Assembly: GCA_030765065.1 (NCBI GenBank)
Contig: CM060983.1
Location: 228,923,528 to 228,987,527, forward strand
Direction of reading: 5' to 3'
DNA: 64,000 nucleotides
Source of the DNA: Deroplatys truncata
Lineage: Eukaryota > Arthropoda > Insecta > Mantodea > Mantidae
Positions 23,699 to 35,684 of this stretch are shown piece by piece; the stretch's first letter is position 1, and every line of letters starts with the position of its first letter. Made by a program: the position numbers and the translations under genes. The notes under the pieces are model-generated. The model saw nothing but the letters and a program-made list of their open reading frames with translations, ran no database searches and was not told the origin of the DNA.

Positions 23699-25249
23699 GT
23701 AGGTCCTTTATGTATCTAGATAAGCTAAAGAATCACTTTCATACTTTTGTTTGTTTTGCTTCATTTGCAACATTCATATAATACAAAATTCATTAATTTC
23801 TGTTTCTCATGGTCTTGTTTAAATGTCATCCTGCTTATTTGGGCATAATGACAAAGATGGTTTACTTGCACTTAGTTCAAATGTACTCACATTATTTATG
23901 TTACTTGTTATTTGAAATACAATAAAATGTAAACCCTGGTTTTCATCATGGGTATCTCTATAAGTTCAGGCAGTGCATGAAATAGTAGACTCTGTTAAGA
24001 TTTGAGAGTAAGTTAAAGAAATTAATTTAAAATTACTATAACTGACAATAGAGGCTACTTGGATACATAATCTCAACTCAATTAGTCCTGAATCCAGTTC
24101 TTAATCTGCCAATTCAAATAGATACCTACACTTTATTGTAGTATGCTCTAAGCATGGTTTTTTGTTACTGCAAGTAGATGCAAAACTGTCTACCTCATTC
24201 TTCTTTTTCACTTACAGAGGAAGCTATTTCAACATTTAGCATAATAATTGAATGTATAGAGGGTAAAACTGATGCTTGTGATTGCTGTAACCCTAAAACA
24301 GGCTGGAAGGTCTGTATTACAGCATTAAATGCTAGCCAGTGAGCCGTATGCATAAATAAAATGTAGGAAATTCTTTTGCTATGGTTTTGGAAGGAAATAC
24401 TATGATCAGCATGCATAAAAGGTTTTAGTATATGCCTTTCCTGTAAGCACATTTGATCTGTTAGGTTATACTTCTACCCTTAGAATTTACCATGATTGTC
24501 AAACATAAACCTAGGAAAAGTGTTTGCTTCATAGACAATAATAAGACAAATCCTAGCATGCCTTGCCTCAGGCTTAGCTTGTTTAGCTAATGTGCATAGT
24601 AAGATAAAATGGCTGTATTTCTTCAAGTTTGGGTTAGTAAGGCCTTTAAAGAAAGAAAATAGTCTAGAGATTCTGACTTCAAGCAATTATATTGGTTCAA
24701 TAAACAGAATGTGGAGTGGTTGTGTAGTTATTTTATTGGCAATATCACCGTTTCTTATTTCTCACTCCGGGGCTTTGTGATCTATTCAGTAGCAGTTTCT
24801 CATATTCCTCGGACAATTTAGGTGTTATTAGCTGTTTGCTAGATACAAGAGTTTGCCACTTTCTATAATCTGTATGTTAAGTTTTAAAATATGAGACTGG
24901 CCTTGACGAGAATGACCGAATAGAAGTGGAAGCGCTTGATTAATGTTTTGGACTATACATATACATGTATTATTAACATATGTGTTTAACTAAACTGCTG
25001 GTCCACATGACTTATACATACTATTAATGAAAAAAAATATTCTTCTATTCACGTTATGTTATTCAGAATATATGTAAATCATCATCATGAGATGTTGCAA
25101 AATAAAATAAGAATTTAATTTGAAACATGTGCCACCATATGGCGCACTTATACTTGGGAAAATCTAAATACAAACAAGGAATATTTTGGAAATGACTAAT
25201 ACGGCGAAAAAATACACAAGTTGTGTGTTTTAATTAGCTCTACATTTTT
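23699..25249 (+). other. anonymous intron sequence
   Basis: Start of the 36.2-kb intron that splits PHD1. No coding similarity or repeat recognised. Confidence 0.6.
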
Positions 25250-26035
25250 TGCTTGTTGCAGATTTCAATGGCCACTCAAAATTATATAGGATACCTGGAA
25301 ACTAATAATATAGGAAAATCGATTGAAGAATTTTTAGATATAAATGTAATAGAATTAGTATTTAATAATGACACTCAACATATTTTTAATCACACAGAAA
25401 CTACCACAAATCCTGATCTAGCAATTGCATCTTCTGATATTGCTGAGAGTACAAATGGAATAGTAAATAGTTTGGTATGCGCCATAGAGCTATAATTATA
25501 AGCATTAATACTCAAACAAGTCCTACTAAACCCCAAACAAAAACTTCTTGGGACAGCAAGAAAGGAAATTGTAAGGAACACGGTGCTGGAGAATATGCTA
25601 CCGAAGAAATAGTAACAACAGATTCATCAAACTGCTTTAACAAGAGGCTGCAAATTCTATTCAAAATAGCACACAGCTTCATCCCAAAAGACAAACTCAA
25701 TGCATATAAACCTTTTGGGGCCAAAGAATTACAAAAATTAAAGATAAATTCTGAAGATGGCCCCCCCCCAAAAGAAACCAGAAAATTGCCAAGATAAAGA
25801 AAGACTGATAAATTGCAAACAAAAAAAAATGTGCAGTATTTCAACAGAATATATATGAAGCAAAAGAAAAACATACATCTAAATTATAGAAAAGGTGGAA
25901 CCAAAGCATACAGATATATTTCAGGAATTCAAAGGGAGTATACTAAGAAACAACCCTCATATTGTGACTTAGTCCAGTTTTTCCACAGTCACTCATTACG
26001 TTTTCCTTGTGTGTAACACTGCATAATGCAGCCTC

Positions 26036-26360
26036 CTCTCTCTGTTTGTTGTCCTCTGTAGTCTAGGGATACAATGTTAGCTTCTAGTTCCTGAGGTCGC
26101 GGGTTCAAATCCAGGAGCAATTTTAATTCGTGTTGAACACAGGACTCCTCTTTTCTCTTCCAAATGGTTCACTTCAGTGTTGAATGCAGTACTCTTCTTC
26201 TCTCTTCCAAATGTTTCACTTCAGTGCTGAGCACAGGACTTCTCTTCTCTCTTCCAAATGGTTCACTTCAGTGTTGAATGCAGGACTTCTCCGCTCTATT
26301 CCAATCAGTCACAAGAGTGTCAAACATAGGACTCCTCTTCTCTTTTGCTGACACTCACTG
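26036..26360 (+). repeat. tRNA-headed element with 47-bp tandem repeats
   Basis: An A-box-like TAGTCTAGGGATA and a B box GGGTTCAAATCC 32 bases later (26100-26112) form a tRNA-like head. It is followed by about five tandem units starting at 26132, 26179, 26226, 26273 and 26319. The first three are exactly 47 bp and share CTCTTCCAAATG-TTCACTTCAG; the last two are diverged. The head resembles that of the SINE at 29805 (CTAGTTCC-GAGGTCGC-GGTTCAAA) but the body differs. Confidence 0.75.
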
Positions 26361-27315
26361 TGCTTCACTCTAATAACATCCCCCCTACCCACACCAACTT
26401 TCTGGAAGCCTTGTATGACATTGAGAGGGAGGGAGCATCGGTTTCGAAGCTTCACCTAAGTTCTTGAATAGTCTTTCAGATGCTTCAGGAGCACCTCCCC
26501 TCCCTCCTTCTCTCTCCTTCCCTCCAATCATGTGCTGGCTAGCACAGAAGGACAGATTGCCCAGACCCATGACAGTCCTGTTACAAAATATAATAATAAA
26601 AACCTTATAGTATCAATTTTTAGCACTCAATACACAGTACAAAAGTTTCCACTGCTTATAGGAAATTACAAAAAGGTAATTAAATTAAATATTAAAATTA
26701 AACATCAAACTGAAAAATCTTTATTCACATCAGCAGAAGATATTTTCTCAAAAGACTTCAATTTAACAGAGTACAACATATCACTCAAATAACTCAAAAG
26801 CAAGGAAACCTAAACCAGAAAATATCCACCCTGGATTTCTTCAACACCCAAAAACGTTCTAAAAACTATAGTATTTATTAAATCTCTAAAATAATATCTG
26901 GAGTCCATCTATCCTAACGAATTGGAAAAAAGACATTGTAGACCCATATCAATAACAAGCCACATATCACAAGTCATGGAATGAATGATCTAGCGAGGCT
27001 GAACTAGTATGTAGAGTCCAACTGTCTACTCTCAGCAACTCAGGCTGGATCCACTCTACAAATGAACAGGTAGTTCTACTAAGCCAAGAGTAAAAGATGC
27101 ACTCAACAAAAACATCACGTACTGTCAAAATTTGTGGACTTTAAATTAGCCTGTGATTCTGTCTGGAGATACAACCTAATTAAAAGGTTACAAAACTTTG
27201 GAGTGAAATGTAATACGCTATGCTGGATCTCTGAAATTCTAATACAAAGATTCTGTGCCATATCCTATGGTACAGCAATATATAAATTCAAAGAAACACA
27301 TCTAGGATTTTCATA

Positions 27316-28292
27316 TAATTAATTACCGAGTCTGTTTTGTAACACTACTTCACTTACTATATTTAAAAAAGGAAAACATATTCCTGGAGCTACTTGCTCC
27401 TATTATCAGTTCCTGATCGACTGCCGGCGTCACTCCTCATGGTAGTTGGCTTTGTCCCTGTAAGTGGTTGGACGAAACTCTCCATCAGTACATCATTGAT
27501 GGAATTTCAAAATAAAATGCAGTTCCGTTCTTCCAAATGTCAATATTAGATATGTGGTATGTTTTCTCCTGCTTAGCTCTCCTGTGGAATGTGGGAGAAC
27601 AAACCAGGAATATGTCAGATCAGCTGCAACAACTATGAAAAAATCTACATCAGGAAAACTAAAAGAAACACAAAAAGCCAGTTCAAACCTGGCGGAGGGG
27701 ATGGATTTTTTCAGGCATAAAAATCCTTAGCGTGGCTTCCTTCAGAAGGGAAGTAAAGCCGGTGTCCCAGCACGTAAAAGAACCTCAACCCTGATAAAGA
27801 GGCCTCTGAGCAAAATTTCCGGTCTTTCACGCCCAATATAGAATGGTACGCTAAGAACCACAGCAGTTAAAGAGCGTCCATAAATAAAACTCAATTTAAT
27901 TTAACAAAAAAAAAAAGAGCAAGAAAAACAGCAGTAGCTTGGCATTTTTGGAGGGAACAACGTACCATAAACAGATATATGAAAATACAAAAACCTTACA
28001 GGAAAATCAGAACTTGCAGTTGGGAAAATATTTACATTTGGAAGAACAGGAACCACATTTTCAATTTTGAAACCCCCACCAGGTGACATACCAATATAGA
28101 GGTTTGTCCAACCACCGTCGTGGACAAAGCCAACCACCATGAAGAGTGATGCTGGCACTTACTGGGAGCCAGAAGCTTCAGAAATTATGTTTTCTTTTTT
28201 AAATATAGTAAGTGATGCAGTGTTACAAAATTGACTCGATAAGTAATCTAACATCACTGTCACAAAGTCCACCATACTTAATTTTAAATTAA
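27316..28292 (+). mobile_element. PLE fragment flanked by ~215-bp inverted repeats
   Basis: Left arm 27325-27560 and right arm about 28020-28240 are reverse complements with moderate divergence; TTACTATATTTAAAAAAG and GTTGGCTTTGTCC occur in both. Between them on the + strand is a GIY-YIG piece (GICQISCNNYEKIYI at 27620-27665) and, after an inserted SINE, a sequence that looks like the nuclease C-terminus. ATCTAGGATTTTC at about 27302 and ATCTAGGACTTCTTC at about 28292 look like a target duplication in the host LINE RT. PLE pseudo-LTRs can be inverted, which would explain the arms. YIG has mutated to YIR, so it is dead. Confidence 0.7.
27681..27896 (+). mobile_element. SINE copy A
   Basis: Starts inside the B box (GTTCAAACCTGGCGGAGG), runs through TTCAGGCATAAAAATCC, CTTCAGAAGGGAAGTAAAGC and AAAGAGCGTCCATAAATAAA, and ends in CTCAATTT. 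It lies in the GIY-YIG part of the PLE. An internal deletion removes about 25 bases seen in the copy at 40903. Confidence 0.85.
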
Positions 28293-28499
28293 AGATCTAG
28301 GACTTCTTCAAGGAACCGCACTCAGTGCAACACTCTTCAACGTTTACAACGGTCACACTGAAAGTTATGAGCAACTCATTGTTAAAATTCAAATTCCAAC
28401 AATGTAACAAAAATGACTGCAGGATCTTAATCTACAGACTTTACACCACATGTTCCCGTATGTGAGATCATTAACTTTTATCACATGACCACAGGCAGT

Positions 28500-29515
28500 A
28501 TTTATAAAATGACGGACACAATGTTTCATTTCGACAATGTTTTGTCATTGAATCCCTTGTTGAAGAGGAAAAATCTGTTGCTGGAATTCACCTCAGACTT
28601 TAACGTACCTATGGAGATGTCTGCATGTGCGACAACAGCGTGAAACATTTCAAAGATGGTAACACGAATATCAAAGATGAGCCTCATAGCAGTTGCTGTC
28701 GAACTGCCACCATGGAACGCAACAAGGGAAGAGTTGATGAGCTCGTTGGAAAAGACATGCATGTCACTGTGGAGGAAATTGTTGCAAAACTTGCAGAAGG
28801 ACATACTGCAGTGCAAGAAATTATTAGAAGCTTAGGTTATCAAAAAGTTTTTGCCCGTTGGGTCCCATGCTTATTGACCAAAGACCACAAACCTTCTTCA
28901 GAAATTTCAAAATGCTGATGATTTTTTGATGAGTATTGTGACAGGCAATGAAAGCTGGTTCCATCATTACAAGTGTGAAAGAAAACACCACAGTATGGAA
29001 TGGTACCACTTGGATTCGCCATCAAAGAAAAAAGTGAAGGCTGTGCAATCTGCTGGGAAAGTTTCGACAATGTCTTCTGGGATGCACAAGGTTGCATTCT
29101 GGTTGATTTTCTTGAACCTGGATCTGCTGCCCACCACATCCAGACACTTTTGAAGCTCCTGTCATGCATTGTGCGATAAACACCCTGGAAAGATCATTCT
29201 GCAACGGAATAATACATATCTTCACACTACTCGTGTCACTATGGAGAAGATCAGGACATTTGGGTGGGAAACCCTTCCACATCCTCCCTACAGTCCTGAC
29301 TTGGCACCCTCCAACTACCATCTTTTTGATTCCATTAAAGAATAGATGCGAGGCCAGCGCTACAAGATGGTGGAGGATATTCAGAAAGTAGTGTGTCAAT
29401 TGTCTTCAGACAACTGGAATGGAGTTCTATCGTAAGGATATTTTCAATCTTGCAAAAATAATGGGAAAAATATGTGCAATGAAATGGAGACTGTTTTGAA
29501 AAGTGACTTATAACA
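28500..29515 (+). mobile_element. mariner transposase, degenerate
   Basis: Read across frames: helix-turn-helix region with VKHFKDGNTNIKDEP (28640), then EIIRSLGYQKV (28820), then VTGNESWFHHY (28935), SMEWYHLDSPSKKK (28995), and at about 29280 PPYSPDLAPSNYHLFDSIKE followed by a stop. This matches a D,D34D mariner transposase. The first catalytic Asp (TGDES in the family) is Asn here and the third (APSD) is also Asn, in addition to frameshifts, so it cannot be active. Terminal inverted repeats were not found. It interrupts the LINE between its RT boxes. Confidence 0.85.
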
Positions 29516-29804
29516 TCATTAAGATGACATACTTGGTTTGTTTAAAAATTAAAGATTAAGATTTTTCAAAATTGTTGTTCATAAGTTTCAGTATGATCTT
29601 CATATATATAATCTTCCTAACAGCATTCAAAATATTGGAGTGAAAACTGCCAATTTGAAGATAACTTAGTAATGTGGAAGTTTCAATAAACGTAGTAACA
29701 GTTAATACAGAAGAAAACAAATATCAGTTATTTTGATTATCCAGAAAACAAACTAAAATACATTTGCATTATGGAAATACTACATTAAGAAGAATGGGCC
29801 AAAA

Positions 29805-30065
29805 ATTGAGTTTTATTTATGGGCGCTCTCTAACTGCTGTGGTCCTTAGTGTCCCATTCTATATTGGATGTGAAAGACCGGAAAGTTTGCTCAGAGGCCT
29901 CTTTATCAGGCTTAAGATTTTTTTACGTGCTGTAAATCTACAACACGGGACCACCGGCTTTACTTCCCTTCTGATGGAAGCCATGCAAAGGATTTTTATG
30001 CCTGAAAAAATCCATTGCCCTCCGCCGGGTTTGAACCTGCGACCTCGGGAACTAGAGGTTAGCAT
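29805..30065 (-). mobile_element. SINE copy B, longest copy
   Basis: The minus strand begins with a tRNA-like end (CTCTAGTTCCCGAGGTCGC, then GGTTCAAACCCGGCGGAGG), giving the B box, followed by the body and the AAATAAAACTCAATTT end. It is flanked by AGAATGGGCCAA (29791-29802) and AGAATGGACCAA (30066-30077), a target duplication with one mismatch. Host LINE sequence (KYFGVI) continues after it. This copy reaches furthest upstream; the other three begin within the B box. Confidence 0.88.
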
Positions 30066-30405
30066 AGAATGGACCAAGAAAAAGTATTTTGGAGTAATTG
30101 ATTATAACAAACAAACTTAGAGAAATCACATAAAATATATTTGTATGAAAAATCTACCAAAAGACAAACTGCTAAAGATTAACAGGCACTAAGTGAGGCA
30201 ATTCATGGGAACATAACTTACAAGAAGCCTGCACTCAAGTAATGTGGAGAAATACTAATAACATCGAACAAAGAAAAATTAGAACACACTCAAAATGAAG
30301 CACTTAGATTAATAACTGGAGCAGTTATATGAACCCCCACAAAGCCTTTAACAAACAATCCTTTAAATTTGAAATACTGACTATTTTACAGTACACAAAA
30401 TTTTT

Positions 30406-30530
30406 TCTGATGTGTTGCATTCACATGACTATCTACTGACTCTTCTACAAGTTATACTTACAAAAGCTTATTCTTCTATGTACTGGTTAATCAAGATATA
30501 ATTTCATTACACTTTTATGTATTTCATAGT
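30406..30530 (+). mobile_element. ~840-bp repeat family, copy 3 (5' end only)
   Basis: TCTGATGTGTTGCATTCACATGACT after a T-run, then CAAAAGCTTATTCTTCTATG. Only about 125 bp of the 5' end is recognisable. Confidence 0.6.
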
Positions 30531-30789
30531 ATGTTGGTTTTAAACATGGTTATAACTGTTTAAGAATGGCCACTGTGGTTGGTGGTTACATCACATCACA
30601 TCACCCTAAGTAGAGGGAAATATGGATAGAAAACAAGAATTGAGTCAAGGAAGACTAGATAGGAAAGGATTATACTAACAGCTGCATTAGCTGTTTGGAC
30701 ATTAGCTTTTGTCCAGATTTGTTCCTAATTATCAGAAGGAATTAAAGAGTCCCCTCCCTAATAACACATTTACATATTTTACATATTTG

Positions 30790-32206
30790 GTGTAGGTAGA
30801 GAAATATTCGCATTTTCTGGTGGGGACCTCTTTTCAAGGAAACCCAACAGAATATCCACATTTATTAAAAAGTTTACAATGGAATACAGGAGGACTATTG
30901 CGAGCAAAACTACTTGAATTGACTAAAATTTTATATTTATAAATTATGGTTATTATTTCACTAATGATGATTATTATATAATAATTATGATTATTAATTA
31001 TAGTTGTGTGTATTTATATATACACACACACAAACCATATATATATAGTATTACAAGTCCAAAGATTTTAGCATAAATTTACTCCCCAAAGAAGAACAAA
31101 TGAGTTGTATTTTAGTTGGAGTTGATAAAAATCTCCATCTTTTAAAATCATTAAAGAAATGAAGATGAAAAATTGAAATAATTAAACTGGATATGGAAGA
31201 ACAAATACCACTTAAAAATTTATTCTGTCTATCATCCTCCAAACAACACTCCTAATCTTGAAAATATTATAATAAATTCAAATACAATAGTAATTGGAGA
31301 TTTCAATGCTCATTCAAAACAATGGGTTTATGATAAACCAAACAATGCTAGAAACATCTTTCAAGATCCACTAAGTTTAACAAGTGCAGAAGTAATTTAC
31401 CATAAAGAAGATCCACCAACCTTTATCAATCCTGATCTGCTTTTACTATCCTCTAATTTATACACACAAATCTTAGAAGATTCTAGTTCAGGACACAATT
31501 GCCACTGTTGAACTTAAAAGAAATGGTGGACTCCATTAAACCATAAACATATATGGAACTTTAAAAAAGTAAATTGGAAAGACTGTACAAGTGAATTAGA
31601 AATCAAGTTTGAAAAATCACAGTCAGATAAATTAAACAAAGAAATACATACTAAGAGGAATAATTAAAGATTACAAACTTTTATGGAACCCACAAGTTTA
31701 GTTTAGTTTATTATCATCCTTTTAAATACATTTAAAGGACATGTCCAGTTACAAATATAAAATAATTTAACAAGTACAGCTGATAATTTTACATTGCATT
31801 TACATTCAGTTTACCTTAAATATCATTTTCACTTTACATTGCTTTACCATGTCTAAATTCATCTATACTATAAAATTCATTTTCTATTAAGTATTTCTTA
31901 TTGTTTTCATCATTACATTTGGCTGGTTTATGTTCTTTATTTCTCTAGGTAATTTATTGAATAATTCTCTTCCTCTAACTTCTATGGCACAATTATTTAG
32001 AGTTCCCCTTAATGTTATTCTATAATAATCATCATTGTTTTTTAAATTATGGTTATGTACACTGGAATTTTTTTGCATATTTATATTTATCACAGTTCTT
32101 ATGCATATATATATATATATATACATGGCACTGTTATCAAGTTTTGATTTTTAAACACCCCCCTGCAAGTTTGTTTGTTTTCCATTTTGCTTATTATTTT
32201 AATGGC

Positions 32207-32237
<31 letters not shown>

Positions 32238-33000
32238 AGTTTAAAGACTTTATCCATTTCTCTTGCTGTAATATTTCCCCATAACGTAATTCCGTATCTT
32301 ACATACGAATATATAAAAGCATAATAGACCTGTTTCATTGTCCATTATTTTAGTTAATTGTCTCATTACATAAATGCCCTTATTTATCTTTTTTCTAAGT
32401 GATGCTACATGAGATTGCCAATTTAAATGTTTATCAATTATTACTCCAAGAAAATTAGTGCAATTCATTTCTGATATGTTTTCCCCATCTATACTTAGTT
32501 TAATACTACTCGGGTTAAGTTTTGTTAATCCAAAGTTAATACATGCTGTCTTTTGTCATATCTAAATTAGTATAATAACAACTAGAAAAGATTAAAAAAG
32601 AAAGAGACCTAGCCAGAATCATAGCTAAAAAACTAAAGATCTGAAGTGAGTACAAAATTAGTGAAAATTGAGTGTCCTATTCAAAAAAAGAAATTAACAG
32701 TACTAACAATTTTCTACAAAAAATGGATCATAGAAAAGATGGCTAAGAAACATATAGATTCATACATAACATACAAAATAAGAAAGATAATCAAAGTACC
32801 TTTTATTTATAAAAATAAATCGATTAAGATGACAAGGTAATGGTTAACAAATTCAGCAAATACTGTGCTAATATTATAATTTATCTGCAGACACTAAAAG
32901 AAGAACAAAAACTACTGAAAAAAATATTAAAAAGTACATGAAATCAACAACTAAATTTAAAGATTATATGTTTAACCAAGAATTCAATATTTTGATATTT
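30790..33000 (+). mobile_element. I-like LINE, 5' part, interrupted by another LINE
   Basis: Begins with the usual endonuclease start (SLQWNTGGLLRAKLLELTK at about 30860). After an AT/CA-rich stretch (30930-31050), YHPPNNTPNLENII and VIGDFNAHSKQW (31290) follow, then NPDLLLLSS and SSGHNC (31490), and NFKKVNWKDC (31560). After the insertion at 31693-32565 it resumes with KKERDLARIIAKKLK at about 32595. It is probably a separate copy from the LINE at 25250, because that one has already passed its RT. Frames are broken. Confidence 0.75.
31693..32565 (-). mobile_element. CR1/Jockey-like LINE, 3' fragment
   Basis: Minus strand: CTNFLGVIIDKHLNWQSH (32460), YAFIYSYVRYGITLWG (32320), MENKQTCRGVFKNQNL (32190), then at the end GRELFNKLPREIKNI (31960). 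These are the RT thumb and C-terminus. A T-run at about 32208-32235 (poly-Lys on the LINE strand) and an (AT)n at 32103-32122 interrupt it. It is 5'-truncated and inserted in the LINE at 30790. Confidence 0.8.
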
Positions 33001-33413
33001 ATTTTATTTGTTTTCTTTACATAAATTTCTTCTTCTTCCTTCCAAGGCTTGGGTTGAGTCTCTCTTGTCTGTCTCTCATTTCCTCGTCAACAGGTCTATA
33101 ATAAAATGCTTGCTTTGGCAGTCGATCATAAGACATCCCTTTGACGTGCTTATTCTTGATAATGCATTATATCTTCTATCATTGTAATTTGTTATTTTTA
33201 TTGTTTTCGGATATCTTCACTTTTTACCTTGTCTCTCATAAACCTCATCTCTGATACCTCAATTCTATTTCTATCTAATTGTCTCATTGTCCATATTTCA
33301 CTCCCATACATTAATCTTGGTTTTGCTATATTTTGCTCTTTACATAAATTACGTCCATGATAAATAAGTACACTAGAAGCAACATTATAATAAATGATGA
33401 AATCGTCGAACAA
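33000..33413 (-). mobile_element. LINE thumb/C-terminal fragment
   Basis: Minus strand: AKPRLMYGSEIWTMRQLDR, then VSEMRFMRDKVKSEDIRK, then a basic tail with RQERLNPSLG. This pattern, 'YGSE-W-R...AEMRFLR...IR', belongs to a common arthropod LINE type; the clade is not resolved. Confidence 0.7.
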
Positions 33414-33670
33414 CTTTCAATTCACTCAAACAACAATACCTGGTATGTGATTTAACTGCTGTATTAGATGAAAGAGATGTAGACAAACTTAATGTTATGT
33501 ATGGCACAATAAGGAGAGTACTAAGACAGACAAGGAAACAGACGTAGATAAAACAATAGTAGTTCCTGTACTTTTATATTCAAGTGAAATGTGGGGCCCT
33601 AACCAGAAAGCAGAAAACAAAAATTGAATCGGCACAAATTAAATTTCTACGATCTGTTGCTCGATACTCA
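33414..33670 (+). mobile_element. LINE thumb fragment, opposite orientation
   Basis: Plus strand: LVCDLTAVLDERDVDKLN, TIRRVLRQTRKQT, then VPVLLYSSEMWG and KTKIESAQIKFLRSVA. It is of the same general type as the neighbour on the other strand and is cut at 33670 by the tail of the next LINE. Confidence 0.7.
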
Positions 33671-35597
33671 TTGTTGTTGTTGACCAATGGCACTGGGGAT
33701 TAATTGATCTGCATCATCATTTTCCCTCTGGCTTCCCAATATAAAGTCTGTAAGTTATCAGTTTTAAGGCGAGATGCTGTTTGTTCAGGATGACATCTTC
33801 ATAGAGAGTGCACTTGGGTGTAGGTAGGCATCGTATCTTGTAGAGGTGTTCTGCGAGGCAATCGTGGCCAGTTGCCATCCTAAATAAGGCCACTGCAGTC
33901 TTCCTTGGCATTTTATGTATATCAACTCTATCTTTAATATTCTTATAATCTTTATCCTTTAATTTATCTTCTTTATCAAGTCTCTGCTGTCTTTTGAAAT
34001 GTTGTTTAATGTTATTTGTTTATTTATTTCTATTTTTCCTACAGGTTTTATTTGTTGTATTGCACCTTTCTTTGCTAATTGATCTGCATGTTCATTGCCC
34101 AAAAGTTCAACATGAGCTGGGATCCATTGTAGAGTGACATGATTTCTAGTTTCAACTGCTTTAATTAGGCTCCTTATTTCTTTAATATTTCTTGTTGTTT
34201 TATTATTCCATCTATGGCTGATTTTGAGTCTGATAAGATGACTAGTTTTTGTTTTATGTATGGTCTATATCAAATGTTCTGTAATGCTACTTTTATAGCT
34301 GTTAATTCTCCATCATAGTGGTTTGACGTTTCATCTAATGTTAGATACTGTGCAAAATGTTTACAGTATACTCCTGCACCGGCATTTTTTTATTGATGAG
34401 GTAGCCATTCTTTTTCTGGGTATCTTTCATTTTCCGTAGCTATTGCTATGGCTCTCATTTCATCTGGTATATTGTTTTGTTTGTGTATTGTATATATCAG
34501 GTCATTCTGATATATATCAATGTATTCTATTGGACTCGTTATTATATTTGTTGTAATTATATTCTTGTATTTTAAGTTGTTAATATATGTTCTGAAGCTT
34601 ATTTGAGTTTTTAAATTACTTATAGTATCTGCTGTGTGGTACCACTTGTATCTGTTTCTATTAACTTGCAGGTTTTGTGCTAGAGTAATTGCTTTCAACT
34701 CGTGTTCCAATTCTATAACCATGTTTTTTGTGAAGCTTTGTAATACTGTAATTGGTGGTGTTTTTACAGCTTCTGTTATTATTCTTAGTGAATTATTTTG
34801 TGAAATTTCTAGTTTACTTTTAAATCTCTTGTTTGCTGTTGCTAGTAGTTCCGCTCCATACAGTAGGTTAGGTTTTATGTAAGTTTTATATGTATTATTT
34901 AGGAGGTCCATGTTCCCACCCCATTTTATTCCTCCTGAACGTTTTAAAATGTTCTTTTTGTTGATTTTAATCGTTACATTTTTTACATGTTCTTTCATTG
35001 ATAGTTTTTGATCTAATTCTATCCCTAGATAGGTTGTTGTAGTTGCTTCTTGTAGTTTTTTGTTATTAATTTGCAGGCATATATTTTCTGTTTTATGCTG
35101 CATTGTGAATAGTTTATATTAAGTTTTTGCTGTATTTATTTCCATATTGTTATTATTAGTCCACTGTTCTAGGGTTATGATTGTATTCTCCATTGTTGTT
35201 TGTAGTTTTTTGTAATGTTTCCCAGATCTTATGTTCTTTTCTGAAGTCCATATTACCACATCGTCAGCAAACATTCCTACTTGTATGTTACCTATTTTTC
35301 TTAAGTACATATACTAGATTGTTTATATATATTGAACAGAATAGCATTTGTAACAGATCCTTGAGGTATTCCAACTCTCGTTTGTTTCCATTTAGATGGG
35401 GCTGTTTTGTATTGTACTGCAAACCATCTTTGGGATAGGAAGGTTTGGAACCAGTTTAGCATGTGGCCTGATATGCCATGTGTGTTCATCTTGTATAGTA
35501 GCATTTCTCGCCATACTGTGTTAAATGCATCTTTGAAGTCCACAAACAGTGCTAGAGTAGTCTTCTTCTTCTTCTTCTTCTTCTTCTTCTTCTTCTT

Positions 35598-35684
<87 letters not shown>

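Larger units (their letters stand above)
25250..30395 (+). mobile_element. I-like LINE with several nested insertions
   Basis: Fragments in order on the + strand. Endonuclease: DFNGHSKLY at about 25257 and TTTNPDLAIASSDIA at about 25410. Linker to about 25980. RT start at about 26810 (ENIHPGFLQHP). RT palm: VDFKLACDSVWRYNL at about 27130 and ETHLGF at 27300. After an inserted PLE: LGLLQGTALSATLFNVY at about 28300. After a mariner: the box VKYFGVII-DYNKQT, itself split by a SINE at 29805-30065. Thumb to about 30390. Frames are broken many times. Insertions inside it are the tRNA-headed repeat (26040-26360), the PLE (about 27316-28292), the mariner and the SINE. Its relatives are at 30790, 33671 and 38030. 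Confidence 0.8.

Noticed and set aside
24195..24240. Possible acceptor (TTCTTTTTCACTTACAG) as an extra exon start
   Set aside because: No coding continuation, and the PHD1 codon split at 23698 is completed precisely at 59879.
25245..25262. Acceptor-like TTTTTTGCTTGTTGCAG before an open frame
   Set aside because: The frame after it is LINE endonuclease (DFNGHSK), not host coding sequence.
26036..26112. Functional tRNA gene
   Set aside because: B box is good, but acceptor and anticodon stems do not pair and a repeat body follows without a terminator.
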